This document shows, piece after piece, positions 25,816 to 33,339 of a DNA stretch of 64,000 nt. Both the position numbers and the translations under genes were made by a program. The notes under the pieces were generated by a model. That model made no database searches, was not told where the DNA came from, and saw only the letters and a list, made by a program, of their open reading frames with translations. The DNA comes from Streptomyces sp. NBC_00775 (GTDB lineage: Bacteria; Actinomycetota; Actinomycetes; Streptomycetales; Streptomycetaceae): assembly GCF_036347135.1 (NCBI RefSeq), contig NZ_CP108938.1:3162001-3226000 (forward strand), in the 5' to 3' direction. Each line of letters begins with the position of its first letter. Position 1 is the first letter of the stretch.

Positions 25816-27447
25816 CTAGGCTGCCCGCCAGACCGTCATGTCCATGGTTGTGAAGGCGAGCTTCGGCACCGCGGTCGACTTCACCTGGACCACGAGCAGG
25901 GCGATGTCTCCGGAGGAGTGCTTGACGCAGATCTCGGTGCCCGCCGCCGCCGCGGCCAGCGGGAGGCGGTGGCTCTTGGCGTGGGCGAGGAGGAGGCTGC
26001 ACATATCGAGCGTGGTACCCGTATCGCCGAAGATCTGGACGAACACGCTGGTGTCGCTGTCCAGCGCGCAGCCGACGTCCTTGCAGTCGAAGCGGATGTC
26101 CCCCTTGCGGTCCTCGCGCTGGGTCGGCTCCCCGAAGGACAGTGAGTTCTTCGCGTCCAGCAACTGTCCGGCGTACGCGACGGGCCGCGGCGACTCGGAC
26201 GCGGTCGGGGAGGGGCTCGATGTCGCCGATGTCCGGCCACCGCTCCCAGAGGCCGGCGCGGAGGCCGATGAGGACGCCGAGGGCCCTGCGGCCCCTGTCC
26301 GACCGGGCGTCGAGGCGCCGGCAGCGTTCCGGTGGCGGAGCCGGTCCGTCGCGTCCATGAACCTCCACGCCATGCCCGTCAGCAGCAGCGCACCCGCCGT
26401 CACACCGGCGGTGGCGATCAGCGCGGTGCGTCGCCTGCGGGCCCGCGGCTCGTCCGGCCGGGTCGGCTGCGACGGCGGCGCGAGCAACGGCAGCGTGTGC
26501 GCCCGGGTGGGATCGGCGCCCGGAGCCACCTGCGTGGGATCGGGGACCGGAGACGGAACCCTCACCTCCGGCCCGGTGACCTCCCGCCAGACGGCCGGCC
26601 CCGCGCCCGCGTCGGCGTCCCGGCCCAGCCGCTGCCGGCACCACTCGACGATCTCCGCCGGGGTGGCCCGCTCCTCCGGATCGGCGGCGAGGCACCGGGC
26701 GATCAGCGGACGGAGCTGCGCGGGCAGAACGGACAGGTCGGGCGTCGAGTGCACGATCCGGTACAGCACGGTGGGCGAAGGGCCGTCCCCGTACAGCGGC
26801 TCGCCCAGCGCCGCGTACGCCGCGGTCTGGCCGAGCGCGAAGACGTCGGTCGCCGCCGTGACCTCGCCCGCGGTCGCCTGCTCGGGAGCCATGAACTGCG
26901 GCGTGCCGACAGCGGTGCCCGTGGCGGTGTTCGAGGTGAGGTCGGAGGCCAGCGAGATGCCGAAGTCGATCACCCGCGGTCCGTCGGCGGCGAGCAGCAC
27001 GTTCGACGGCTTCAGGTCCCGGTGCACGATTCCCGCACCATGGATGGCCTGGAGCGCCTCGGCCACCCCCGCCATCAGCCACAGCACCGCCGGAACCGGC
27101 AGCGGCCCGCGCCGGGCGACGGCCTCCGCCAGGGAGGGCCCGGGCACGTACAGCGTGGCCAGCCAGGGCGGTATGCCGTCCGCGTCGGCGTCGAGCAACT
27201 CGGCGGTGTACGCGCCCCGGACGCGCTGGGCCGCCTTGATCTCCCGGCTGAACCGCCGCCGGAAGGCCGGGTCGTCGGCCAGCTCCGGCCGCACCACCTT
27301 GATGGCCACCGGTCTGCCACCCTGCATGTGCGACAAGTAGACCCGGCCCATGCCTCCCGCGCCGAGCCGGGCGGCGAGGCGGTAGCCGGCCACCACGGGC
27401 GGATCGTCTGCCTGCAGTGGCTGGAACACCTCAGTCGCGTTGTCCAC
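25816..27447 (-). CDS. Membrane-anchored Ser/Thr protein kinase
   Basis: 543 residues. Cytoplasmic Hanks-type kinase domain (about 20-275) with glycine loop LGAGGMGRVY, catalytic lysine K50 (VAIKVV), HRDLKPSN (141-148), DFG (160-162), and APE (MAPEQA). A proline-rich linker, one transmembrane helix (about 345-364, ALIATAGVTAGALLLTGMAW), a Ser/Ala/Pro-rich stalk, and an extracellular sensor domain (about 425-543) with four cysteines (DCKDVGCALD, MCSLL, EICVKH), likely disulfide bonded. GTG start 27447 with a GGGGGACGGGGA purine tract. The extracellular domain is not PASTA; similar Streptomyces kinases carry this unannotated sensor. Signal unknown. Confidence 0.93.
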   Translation of the reverse strand: MDNATEVFQPLQADDPPVVAGYRLAARLGAGGMGRVYLSHMQGGRPVAIKVVRPELADDPAFRRRFSREIKAAQRVRGAYTAELLDADADGIPPWLATLYVPGPSLAEAVARRGPLPVPAVLWLMAGVAEALQAIHGAGIVHRDLKPSNVLLAADGPRVIDFGISLASDLTSNTATGTAVGTPQFMAPEQATAGEVTAATDVFALGQTAAYAALGEPLYGDGPSPTVLYRIVHSTPDLSVLPAQLRPLIARCLAADPEERATPAEIVEWCRQRLGRDADAGAGPAVWREVTGPEVRVPSPVPDPTQVAPGADPTRAHTLPLLAPPSQPTRPDEPRARRRRTALIATAGVTAGALLLTGMAWRFMDATDRLRHRNAAGASTPGRTGAAGPSASSSASAPASGSGGRTSATSSPSPTASESPRPVAYAGQLLDAKNSLSFGEPTQREDRKGDIRFDCKDVGCALDSDTSVFVQIFGDTGTTLDMCSLLLAHAKSHRLPLAAAAAGTEICVKHSSGDIALLVVQVKSTAVPKLAFTTMDMTVWRAA

Positions 27448-27460
27448 CGGTCCCCGTCCC

Positions 27461-27510
27461 CCTGATCGACTGATCGCCTGATCTCCAGATCCCCTGATCT
27501 GATGAGCTGA
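27461..27510. repeat. Cluster of TGATC repeats upstream of the kinase gene
   Basis: TGATC (often CCTGATC) occurs four times and GATC five times within 50 bases just before the kinase ribosome binding site, with AT content above the local mean. May be a slippage product or a multi-site regulator target. Confidence 0.45.
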
Positions 27511-27543
27511 CCAAACATCAGCACCCTAAAGGTTGAGCGCCGC

Positions 27544-28443
27544 TCACTTCACCCGCGGATGCAGCGCCCGCAACTCCCTGATCAGCGCCCGCACCGCGAC
27601 CGTCGTGGCGAGTTCCGGCGTGGTCACGTAGCCGATGGAGCGGGTCGGGCGGTCCGGACCGAGATCGGTGATCTCGGTGGTGAGCGGTGCGCTCGTGAGG
27701 GACAGCGCGGGCATGATGGCCATTCCGAGACCACTGCTCACCATCGAGAGCACCGCTCCGTCGTCCTCGGCGCGGACCGTGGCGCAGGGGATCCAGTCCT
27801 GCGCCGCCCACCAAGTCCGGGTGTAGGACGAGCAGTTCTCGGTCCAGTCGACCAGGGGGAGGGAGCGCGGGTCCGGGTGGCCGGCCGGGTGCACCAGGGC
27901 GTACGGCTCCTCCAGGAGTACGTCGCCGATCAGTTCCGGCGGCACCGGCGAGCTCGTGCCGAGGGTGGCGATCCCTACGTCCGCCCGGCCCTCGGCCACC
28001 TCCCCCGCCGTGCCGGGCCCGACCTCCCGTACGACGCGCACGGTCGGCTCGATCCCGGGGTGCCGGGCCGCCAGTCGTTCCAGCGCGGGCGGCAGCAGAT
28101 GCAGCGCCGCGCTGCGGAAGGCGGCGATGCGCAGCGGGCCGGCGACGGTGTCGCCGCCGTCCGGGCCCGCGCCCGCACCACGCGCCTCCGCGACGAGTGT
28201 GTCCAGCATCCGCAGCACCCGCCGTGCGTGCGCCACCGCCCGCTCCCCCGCTGCCGTGGGGCGCGCCCCTTGCCGCCCGCGTGCGAACAGCACGACGCCC
28301 ACCTTGCGTTCGATGCCGCGCACCGCGTGCGAGACCGCGGACTGTGTCATGCCGAGCGTGACGGCCGCCGCGGAGAAGCCGCCCTCGCGGGCGACGGCCA
28401 CCAGGGTCCGCAGCTCCTGCGGGGAGAGGTCGGCCGCGGTCAT
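27544..28443 (-). CDS. LysR-family regulator
   Basis: 299 residues. N-terminal HTH (residues 6-65: LRTLVAVAREGGFSAAAVTLGMTQSAVSHAVRGIERKVGVVLFARGRQG) and a C-terminal ligand-binding domain. ATG 28443 is chosen because the LysR signature begins right after it; longer frames to 28527 would include non-conserved sequence. The start region has been duplicated: a 26-base block at 28419-28444 is repeated at 28454-28479. Divergent from an NADPH-dependent oxidoreductase with a strong palindrome between them. Confidence 0.9.
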   Translation of the reverse strand: MTAADLSPQELRTLVAVAREGGFSAAAVTLGMTQSAVSHAVRGIERKVGVVLFARGRQGARPTAAGERAVAHARRVLRMLDTLVAEARGAGAGPDGGDTVAGPLRIAAFRSAALHLLPPALERLAARHPGIEPTVRVVREVGPGTAGEVAEGRADVGIATLGTSSPVPPELIGDVLLEEPYALVHPAGHPDPRSLPLVDWTENCSSYTRTWWAAQDWIPCATVRAEDDGAVLSMVSSGLGMAIMPALSLTSAPLTTEITDLGPDRPTRSIGYVTTPELATTVAVRALIRELRALHPRVK

Positions 28444-28478
28444 CGGGACTCTCGCGGGGAGAGGTCGGCCGCGGTCAT
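28440..28478 (-). CDS. Twelve-codon upstream ORF made by duplication of the LysR start
   Basis: Encodes MTAADLSPRESR, the same first eight residues as the LysR protein, and its TGA overlaps the LysR ATG as ATGA. It arises from a 35-base period duplication and carries the same upstream sequence as the real gene. It could couple translation, or be a harmless slippage product. Confidence 0.45.
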   Translation of the reverse strand: MTAADLSPRESR

Positions 28479-28543
28479 CAGGGCTCCCGCGGGGCAAGGC
28501 CGGCTGTCGCCATGAAGGGCTCCCCACCTGCTGCTATGAACAC

Positions 28544-28572
28544 GGCTCATGGAAGCGGCCGTTCCATGAGCC
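28544..28572. promoter_or_regulatory. Perfect 11-bp inverted repeat, candidate LysR operator
   Basis: GGCTCATGGAA (28544-28554), 7-base spacer, TTCCATGAGCC (28562-28572). It lies between the LysR gene (28443) and the oxidoreductase gene (28618), the place expected for the regulatory site of a LysR protein acting on its divergent partner. Confidence 0.7.
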
Positions 28573-28617
28573 CAACCCTCTCCCCGACCGCCGCATTCCT
28601 TCCTACGGTCCCGTTCC

Positions 28618-29625
28618 ATGAGTTCCCCGAACGCCATCGCGCTCACCGTCCAGCAGACCGCCCGCCCGTCCGGCTTCCCGGCCCCGGACCACTTCCGTTT
28701 CGCCGAGTCACCCGTGCCCGAGCCCGTCCCCGGCACGGCTCTCGTCGAGAACCTCTACTGGTCCGTCGACCCCTACCACCGCGAAATGATGGACGGCGAC
28801 TTCGAGTTGAACGCCCCGCTGGAGGGCCGCACCCTCGGCCGCGTGATCGAGTCCCGGGACTCGGCGCTCCCCGAGGGGGAGATCGTCTTCCACCGCGCGG
28901 GCTGGCGTACCCACTCCGTCGTACGCCCGGCGGAGACCAGACGCCTCCCGCACTACGACGGCGTACCGCTGTCCGCGTATCTGAGCGTGCTCGGCGGCAC
29001 CGGTCTGACCGCGTACGTCGGTCTCACGCGGATCGCCCGACTGCGGGAAGGGGACGACCTGTTCGTCTCGGGGGCCGCGGGCGGGGTCGGTACGGCGACC
29101 GGACGGTTCGCGCGGCTGCTGGGTGCCGGACGGCTGGTCGGCAGCGCGGGCAGCCCGGCGAAGGCGGCGTATCTGAAGGAACACGTCGGTTACGACGAGG
29201 CCTTCGACTATCGCTCGGGGCCCGTGGCCGACCTGCTGGCCAAGGCCGCCCCGGACGGCATCGACGTCTTCGTCGACAATGTCGGCGGCGGCCAGCTCGG
29301 CGCAGCCATCGGCGCGTTGCGTGAGCGCGGGCGGGTGGTGCGGGTCGGCACGGTCGGCCAGTACAACATCCCGGACGCGCCGCCGGTCCTCTTCAACCAT
29401 GCCGACGTCGTGGAGAAGAGCCTGCGGATCGAGGGGTTCCTGGTGCGCGACTACCGTGACGTACAAGAGGAGTTGGACGCGTTCGCCGTACCGCATCTGC
29501 TCAGTGGCCGGCTCGCGCTCGACGAGACGGTCGTCGACGGGTTCGAGCGGATCGTGGACGCGTTCCTGTCGATGCTGCGCGGCGGCAACACCGGCAAGAT
29601 GATCGTCAGGAACGCGTCCCTCTAG
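28618..29625 (+). CDS. NADPH-dependent oxidoreductase (zinc-free MDR family)
   Basis: 335 residues of the medium-chain dehydrogenase/reductase group without zinc, like leukotriene B4 12-hydroxydehydrogenase or curcumin reductase. ENLYWSVDPYHREMM is the typical N-terminal motif, the Rossmann signature is VSGAAGGVGTATGRFARLLGA, and YNIPDAPP / NHADVVEKSLRIEGFLVRDY are family blocks. It probably reduces an alpha,beta-unsaturated ketone or aldehyde. Paired with a divergent LysR regulator. Confidence 0.9.
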   Translation: MSSPNAIALTVQQTARPSGFPAPDHFRFAESPVPEPVPGTALVENLYWSVDPYHREMMDGDFELNAPLEGRTLGRVIESRDSALPEGEIVFHRAGWRTHSVVRPAETRRLPHYDGVPLSAYLSVLGGTGLTAYVGLTRIARLREGDDLFVSGAAGGVGTATGRFARLLGAGRLVGSAGSPAKAAYLKEHVGYDEAFDYRSGPVADLLAKAAPDGIDVFVDNVGGGQLGAAIGALRERGRVVRVGTVGQYNIPDAPPVLFNHADVVEKSLRIEGFLVRDYRDVQEELDAFAVPHLLSGRLALDETVVDGFERIVDAFLSMLRGGNTGKMIVRNASL

Positions 29626-29673
29626 CCGACCGGCCATCCTCAGGAGCTACCGGCCGTCCCTCGGGCTGACCGG

Positions 29674-30213
29674 TCAGAGCACATCACCGTCGCGCCAGTC
29701 GAAGACCAGTTCGTGCGCCGGGTCGAGGTGACCGGCCGAGGCGGGGCGCACGAACGTGGTGCCCTCCTCCTCCGCCAGCCGCACGACGCCGTCGGGGCCG
29801 AGCGCGCAGATCCGGCCCGGCCAGACCTGCCAGCCCCGAGCCGCGTACAGGCCGGCCCCGTCCTCGCTCGCGGAGAGCGCCCCGAACGCGTACGCCTCCT
29901 CGACGATCCGCTCCAGCTCTGCCAGCACGCGCCCGCCGAGCCCCGTACGGCGCGCGTCGGCACGTACCCCGACGGCCTCCACGTATCCGACGCGCAACGA
30001 GCGGCCGCGATGCAGGACACGCCGCTGGATCACCGAACCGTGGGCCGCGAGACCCCGCTCGTCATGCACGAGCACATGGATGCCGCCGAGCCCGTGGTCC
30101 CAGTCCTCGTCACTGAAGCCCCCGTCGAAGGCGTCGTCCAGGAGGTCGCGGACGGCACGAAGGTCGGCGGGGGCGAGGTCCGCCGTGTGGGCTGTACGCA
30201 GTCGGATGGCCAT
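29674..30213 (-). CDS. GNAT acetyltransferase resembling aminoglycoside 2'-N-acetyltransferase
   Basis: 179 residues, same length class as mycobacterial AAC(2')-I. Aligned by eye with AAC(2')-Ic of M. tuberculosis, shared stretches are LGGIHVLVHD, AHGSVIQRRVLHRG..LRVGYVEAVGVRADARR, LGALS-type FGALSAS, LYAARGWxxWxG and the ending DWRDGDV. The acetyl-CoA-binding region is RRTGLGGRV. AAC(2') enzymes acetylate the 2'-amino group of gentamicin-type drugs; in mycobacteria they are intrinsic and may have a housekeeping role. Whether this one gives resistance cannot be told. ATG 30213 is used; the longer frame to 30255 lacks conservation. Confidence 0.82.
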   Translation of the reverse strand: MAIRLRTAHTADLAPADLRAVRDLLDDAFDGGFSDEDWDHGLGGIHVLVHDERGLAAHGSVIQRRVLHRGRSLRVGYVEAVGVRADARRTGLGGRVLAELERIVEEAYAFGALSASEDGAGLYAARGWQVWPGRICALGPDGVVRLAEEEGTTFVRPASAGHLDPAHELVFDWRDGDVL

Positions 30214-30321
30214 CGGCCCAGTATTCACACGGCTCGCGGCGGCAACAGCCCCCACCCCAAACTGGCACCACTAACCCTTCAATGCCACTTGACCGGTTAC
30301 AGGCAGACATGCTGAACTGAA

Positions 30322-30353
30322 CCTAACCACTAAAAAGATTTTAAGAGGTTAGG
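30322..30353. promoter_or_regulatory. AT-rich inverted repeat before the alpha/beta hydrolase gene
   Basis: CCTAACC (30322-30328), 18 bases of A/T-rich sequence (ACTAAAAAGATTTTAAGA), GGTTAGG (30347-30353). It lies after a possible promoter (TTGACC at 30290, TGAACT 18 bases later) and directly before the GGGGAG ribosome binding site, so a repressor bound here would block the gene. Confidence 0.5.
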
Positions 30354-30363
30354 GGAGCCGCTC

Positions 30364-31284
30364 ATGACCACCCACGGGATCCACCACCGCACCACCACCG
30401 TCCGCGGCCACGAGATCCACTACCGGGAGGCGGGCCCCGCGGACGCCCCCGTACTGCTCCTGCTGCACGGCTTCCCCACCAGCTCGCACATGTTCCGCGA
30501 CCTGATCCCCCTGCTCTCCGACCTCCCCCACTCTCGGCTTCGCTCGAGCGGGGGGACCCCCATCCGCCTGATCGCCCCCGACCACCTGGGATTCGGCCGC
30601 TCGGCGGCCCCCGCGGCCACCGCGTTCCCGTACACCTTCGACCAACTGGCCGAGATCACCGGCGAGTTCACCGAGCTGCTCGGCCTGAAGGAGTACGCGC
30701 TCTACATCCAGGACTACGGCGCCCCGATCGGCCTGCGCCTCGCGCTCGCGCACCCGGAGCGGGTGACGGCGGTCATCACACAGAACGGCAACGCGTACGA
30801 GGAGGGGCTGGGCGCCGAGGCCTGGGCACCGGTCCTCGCGCTGATCGCCGGGCGCACGCCCGAGACCGAGGCACCCGTCCGCGAGATCAGCAGCCCCGAC
30901 GGCATCAAGTGGCAGTACCTGCACGGCGTCGCGGACCCGACGCTCGTCAGCCCCGACGCGTACGAGCACGACGCGGCCCTGATGGCCCGCCCCGGCCAGC
31001 CCGAGATCCAGCTCGACCTGATCTCCGACTACGGCTCCAACTTCGCCCTCTACCCGGCCTTCCAGGAGTACTTCCGCACCAGTCAGGTCCCGCTGCTGGC
31101 GGTCTGGGGCGGCCACGACGAGATCTTCGTCCCGGCGGGCGCGCTCGCCTTCCGGCGCGACCTCCCGGGGGCGGAGATCCATCTCCTGCCCACGGGCCAC
31201 TTCGCCCTGGAGACACACGCCGACCAGATCGCACGGCTCATGCGGGACTTCCTCGACCGGCACCTGACGACGGACCACGGCTGA
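30364..31284 (+). CDS. Alpha/beta hydrolase (haloalkane dehalogenase/epoxide hydrolase group)
   Basis: 306 residues. LLLHGFPTSSHMFRDLIP carries the oxyanion HG motif, IQDYGAPIGLRLA the nucleophile elbow with Asp as nucleophile (QDYG) as in dehalogenases and epoxide hydrolases, VWGGHDEIF the acid, and PTGHFALE the catalytic His. A 41-base palindromic repeat is inserted in frame at 30522-30562, adding about 13 residues (LPHSRLRSSGGTPI) between LIPLLSD and RLIAPDHLGFGRS, where relatives have two or three. The reading frame is intact, so the gene is probably still functional. GGGGAG precedes ATG 30364. Confidence 0.9.
   Translation: MTTHGIHHRTTTVRGHEIHYREAGPADAPVLLLLHGFPTSSHMFRDLIPLLSDLPHSRLRSSGGTPIRLIAPDHLGFGRSAAPAATAFPYTFDQLAEITGEFTELLGLKEYALYIQDYGAPIGLRLALAHPERVTAVITQNGNAYEEGLGAEAWAPVLALIAGRTPETEAPVREISSPDGIKWQYLHGVADPTLVSPDAYEHDAALMARPGQPEIQLDLISDYGSNFALYPAFQEYFRTSQVPLLAVWGGHDEIFVPAGALAFRRDLPGAEIHLLPTGHFALETHADQIARLMRDFLDRHLTTDHG
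30522..30562 (+). repeat. Palindromic mini-element inside a coding sequence, copy A
   Basis: 41 bases beginning CCTCCCCCA and ending ACCCCCA, with complementary ends (CCCCC / GGGGG) and the core TCTCGGCTTCGCTCGA. The same core and ends occur at 63946-63987 inside another gene. Both insertions keep the reading frame. Confidence 0.8.
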
Positions 31285-31359
31285 GCGGCGGATCGCCCAC
31301 ACGACTGATCATCCGCGCGGTATGCGGCATCGGGCTCCGGCAGGGGGAACGAGGAGGTC

Positions 31360-31566
31360 ATGAGCGACAGGACCAAGGCATTCCTCGAAGGCGGCCCGGG
31401 TGATCTGCCCGAACGGATCGTCCCGATCCCGCCCTCCGGAACGGATGTGAAGATCGAGTTTCGCGGCGGATACGAACACTTCAGGGCGACCCCACGCCAC
31501 GCGGACACGCGCGCGGGCAGGCTGCTCGTGTACGAGTGGTGGGAGCGGACGGAGTTCCCCGGGTGA
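31360..31566 (+). CDS. Small DUF5988-like protein
   Basis: 68 residues. The segment KIEFRGGYEHFRATPRHADTRAGRLLVYEWWERTEFPG resembles a family of short Streptomyces proteins that I recall as DUF5988, with conserved G-Y-E-H-F and YEWWERT. GGGGGAACGAGGAGGTC precedes ATG 31360. It follows the hydrolase by 75 bases in the same direction. Function unknown; members are often near secondary metabolite genes. Confidence 0.75.
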   Translation: MSDRTKAFLEGGPGDLPERIVPIPPSGTDVKIEFRGGYEHFRATPRHADTRAGRLLVYEWWERTEFPG

Positions 31567-31578
31567 CGCCACGTCCCC

Positions 31579-31600
31579 GTACCAGTGACGTACCAGTGAC
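31579..31600. repeat. Two adjacent 11-base direct repeats
   Basis: GTACCAGTGAC twice in a row in the convergent space between the small DUF protein and pruA, just before the pruA terminator. Confidence 0.55.
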
Positions 31601-31613
31601 GTCGGCATGGAAA

Positions 31614-31655
31614 CGGGCCGGGAAGCCTGCTCGGGGGGTCAGGCTTCCCGGCCCG
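31614..31655 (-). terminator. Intrinsic terminator of the putA-pruA operon
   Basis: 16-bp perfect stem (arms 31614-31629 and 31640-31655) with a 10-base loop; on the minus strand it is followed by TTTCC. Begins 17 bases after the pruA stop. Confidence 0.88.
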
Positions 31656-31671
31656 GGTGTGCGGGGGCGTG

Positions 31672-33303
31672 TCAGCCCATGTGCGGGTAGCCGTAGTCGG
31701 TCGGCGGGACCAGCGTCTCCTTGATGGCGCGGGTCAGCGTCCAGCGCATCAGGTTCTGCGGGGCGCCCGCCTTGTCGTTGGTGCCCGAGGCACGGCCGCC
31801 GCCGAAGGGCTGCTGGCCGACGACGGCGCCGGTCGACTTGTCGTTGATGTAGAAGTTGCCGGCCGCGTAGCGGAGCTTGTCCATCGTGTACGCCGCCGCC
31901 GCGCGGTCGTTCGAGATGACCGCGCCCGTCAGCGCGTAGTCCGAGGCCGACTCCATCTGGGTCAGCATCTCGTCGTACTGGTCGTCCTCGTAGACGTGCA
32001 CGGCGAGGAACGGACCGAAGTACTCGGTCTTGAAGATCTCGTTCTCCGGGTCCGAGCACTCGACGACGGTCGGGCGCACGAAGTAGCCGACGGAGTCGTC
32101 GTACGAGCCGCCCGCGACGATCGTGCAGGTCTCGTCCGCCTTGGCGCGGTCGATGGCCGCCTTGTTCTTGGCGAACGCGCGCTCGTCGATGACCGCGCCG
32201 ACGAAGTTCGACAGGTCGGTGACGTCACCCATGGTCAGGTAGTCGACCTCGGCCGCGAACTCCTCCTTGAAACCGGAGTTCCAGATGGAGGCCGGGATGT
32301 ACGCGCGCGAGGTCGCGGAGCACTTCTGGCCCTGGTACTCGAAGGAACCGCGGGTGAGCGCCGTCTTCAGGACCGCGCGGTCGGCCGACGGGTGGGCCAC
32401 CAGGAAGTCCTTGCCGCCGGTCTCGCCCACCAGGCGCGGGTACGAGCGGTACTTCTCGATGTTGGTGCCGACCGTCTTCCACAGGTACTGGAAGGTCTTG
32501 GTCGAACCGGTGAAGTGGATGCCCGCGAGGTCCCGGTGCTCCAGGGCCACCTTGGACACCTCGATGCCGTCACCGGTGACGAGGTTGATGACGCCCTTGG
32601 GCAGCCCCGCCTCCTCCAGGAGCTGCATCAGCAGCACGGCGGCGTGGGTCTGCGTCGGGGACGGCTTCCACACGACGACGTTGCCCATCAGCGCGGGCGC
32701 GGTCGGCAGGTTGCCCGCGATCGCCGTGAAGTTGAACGGGGTGATCGCGTAGACGAAGCCTTCGAGCGGGCGGTGGTCGAGGCGGTTCCAGACGCCCGGC
32801 GAGTTGGCCGGGGGCTGCTCGGCGAGCAGGTCACGGGCGTACTTGACGTTGAAGCGCCAGAAGTCGACGAGCTCGCACGGGGTGTCGATCTCGGCCTGCT
32901 GGGCGGTCTTCGACTGGCCGAGCATGGTGGACGCGGCGAGGGTCTCGCGCCAGGGTCCGGCCAGCAGCTCGGCGGCGCGCAGGATGATCGCGGCGCGGTC
33001 GTCGAACGCCATCGCGCGCCAGGCCGGGGCGGCGGCCAGGGCGGCGTCGACGGCGTCCTGGGCGTCGGCCTGCGTGGCGTTCGCGTACGTGCCGATGCGC
33101 GCCTTGTGGTTGTGCGGCTGCACGACGTCGACACGCTCGCCGCCGCCCATCCGCCGCTCGCCGCCGATGGTCATCGGCAGGTCGATCGGGTTCTCGGCCA
33201 GCTCCCTGAGCTTGGCCTCCAGACGGGCGCGCTCGGGAGAGCCGGGGGCGTAGCCGTGCACCGGCTCGTTGACGGGGGTGGGGACCTGGGTCACAGCGTC
33301 CAT
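31672..33303 (-). CDS. pruA: 1-pyrroline-5-carboxylate dehydrogenase
   Basis: 543 residues. NAD-dependent aldehyde dehydrogenase that converts glutamate-5-semialdehyde to glutamate, second step of proline catabolism. Motifs: FTAIAGNLPTAPALMGNVVVWKPS (cofactor region), FTGSTKTFQYLW, RLVGETGGKDFLVAHPSAD with the conserved Glu, and the catalytic Cys in FEYQGQKCSATSRAYIP. TEYFGPFLAVHVYED is typical of the long P5CDH group. AAGGAG before ATG 33303. It follows putA by 36 bases, same strand. Confidence 0.96.
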   Translation of the reverse strand: MDAVTQVPTPVNEPVHGYAPGSPERARLEAKLRELAENPIDLPMTIGGERRMGGGERVDVVQPHNHKARIGTYANATQADAQDAVDAALAAAPAWRAMAFDDRAAIILRAAELLAGPWRETLAASTMLGQSKTAQQAEIDTPCELVDFWRFNVKYARDLLAEQPPANSPGVWNRLDHRPLEGFVYAITPFNFTAIAGNLPTAPALMGNVVVWKPSPTQTHAAVLLMQLLEEAGLPKGVINLVTGDGIEVSKVALEHRDLAGIHFTGSTKTFQYLWKTVGTNIEKYRSYPRLVGETGGKDFLVAHPSADRAVLKTALTRGSFEYQGQKCSATSRAYIPASIWNSGFKEEFAAEVDYLTMGDVTDLSNFVGAVIDERAFAKNKAAIDRAKADETCTIVAGGSYDDSVGYFVRPTVVECSDPENEIFKTEYFGPFLAVHVYEDDQYDEMLTQMESASDYALTGAVISNDRAAAAYTMDKLRYAAGNFYINDKSTGAVVGQQPFGGGRASGTNDKAGAPQNLMRWTLTRAIKETLVPPTDYGYPHMG

Positions 33304-33339
33304 GGGATCCGTACTCCTTTATGAGCGGGTGGTTCGGAC

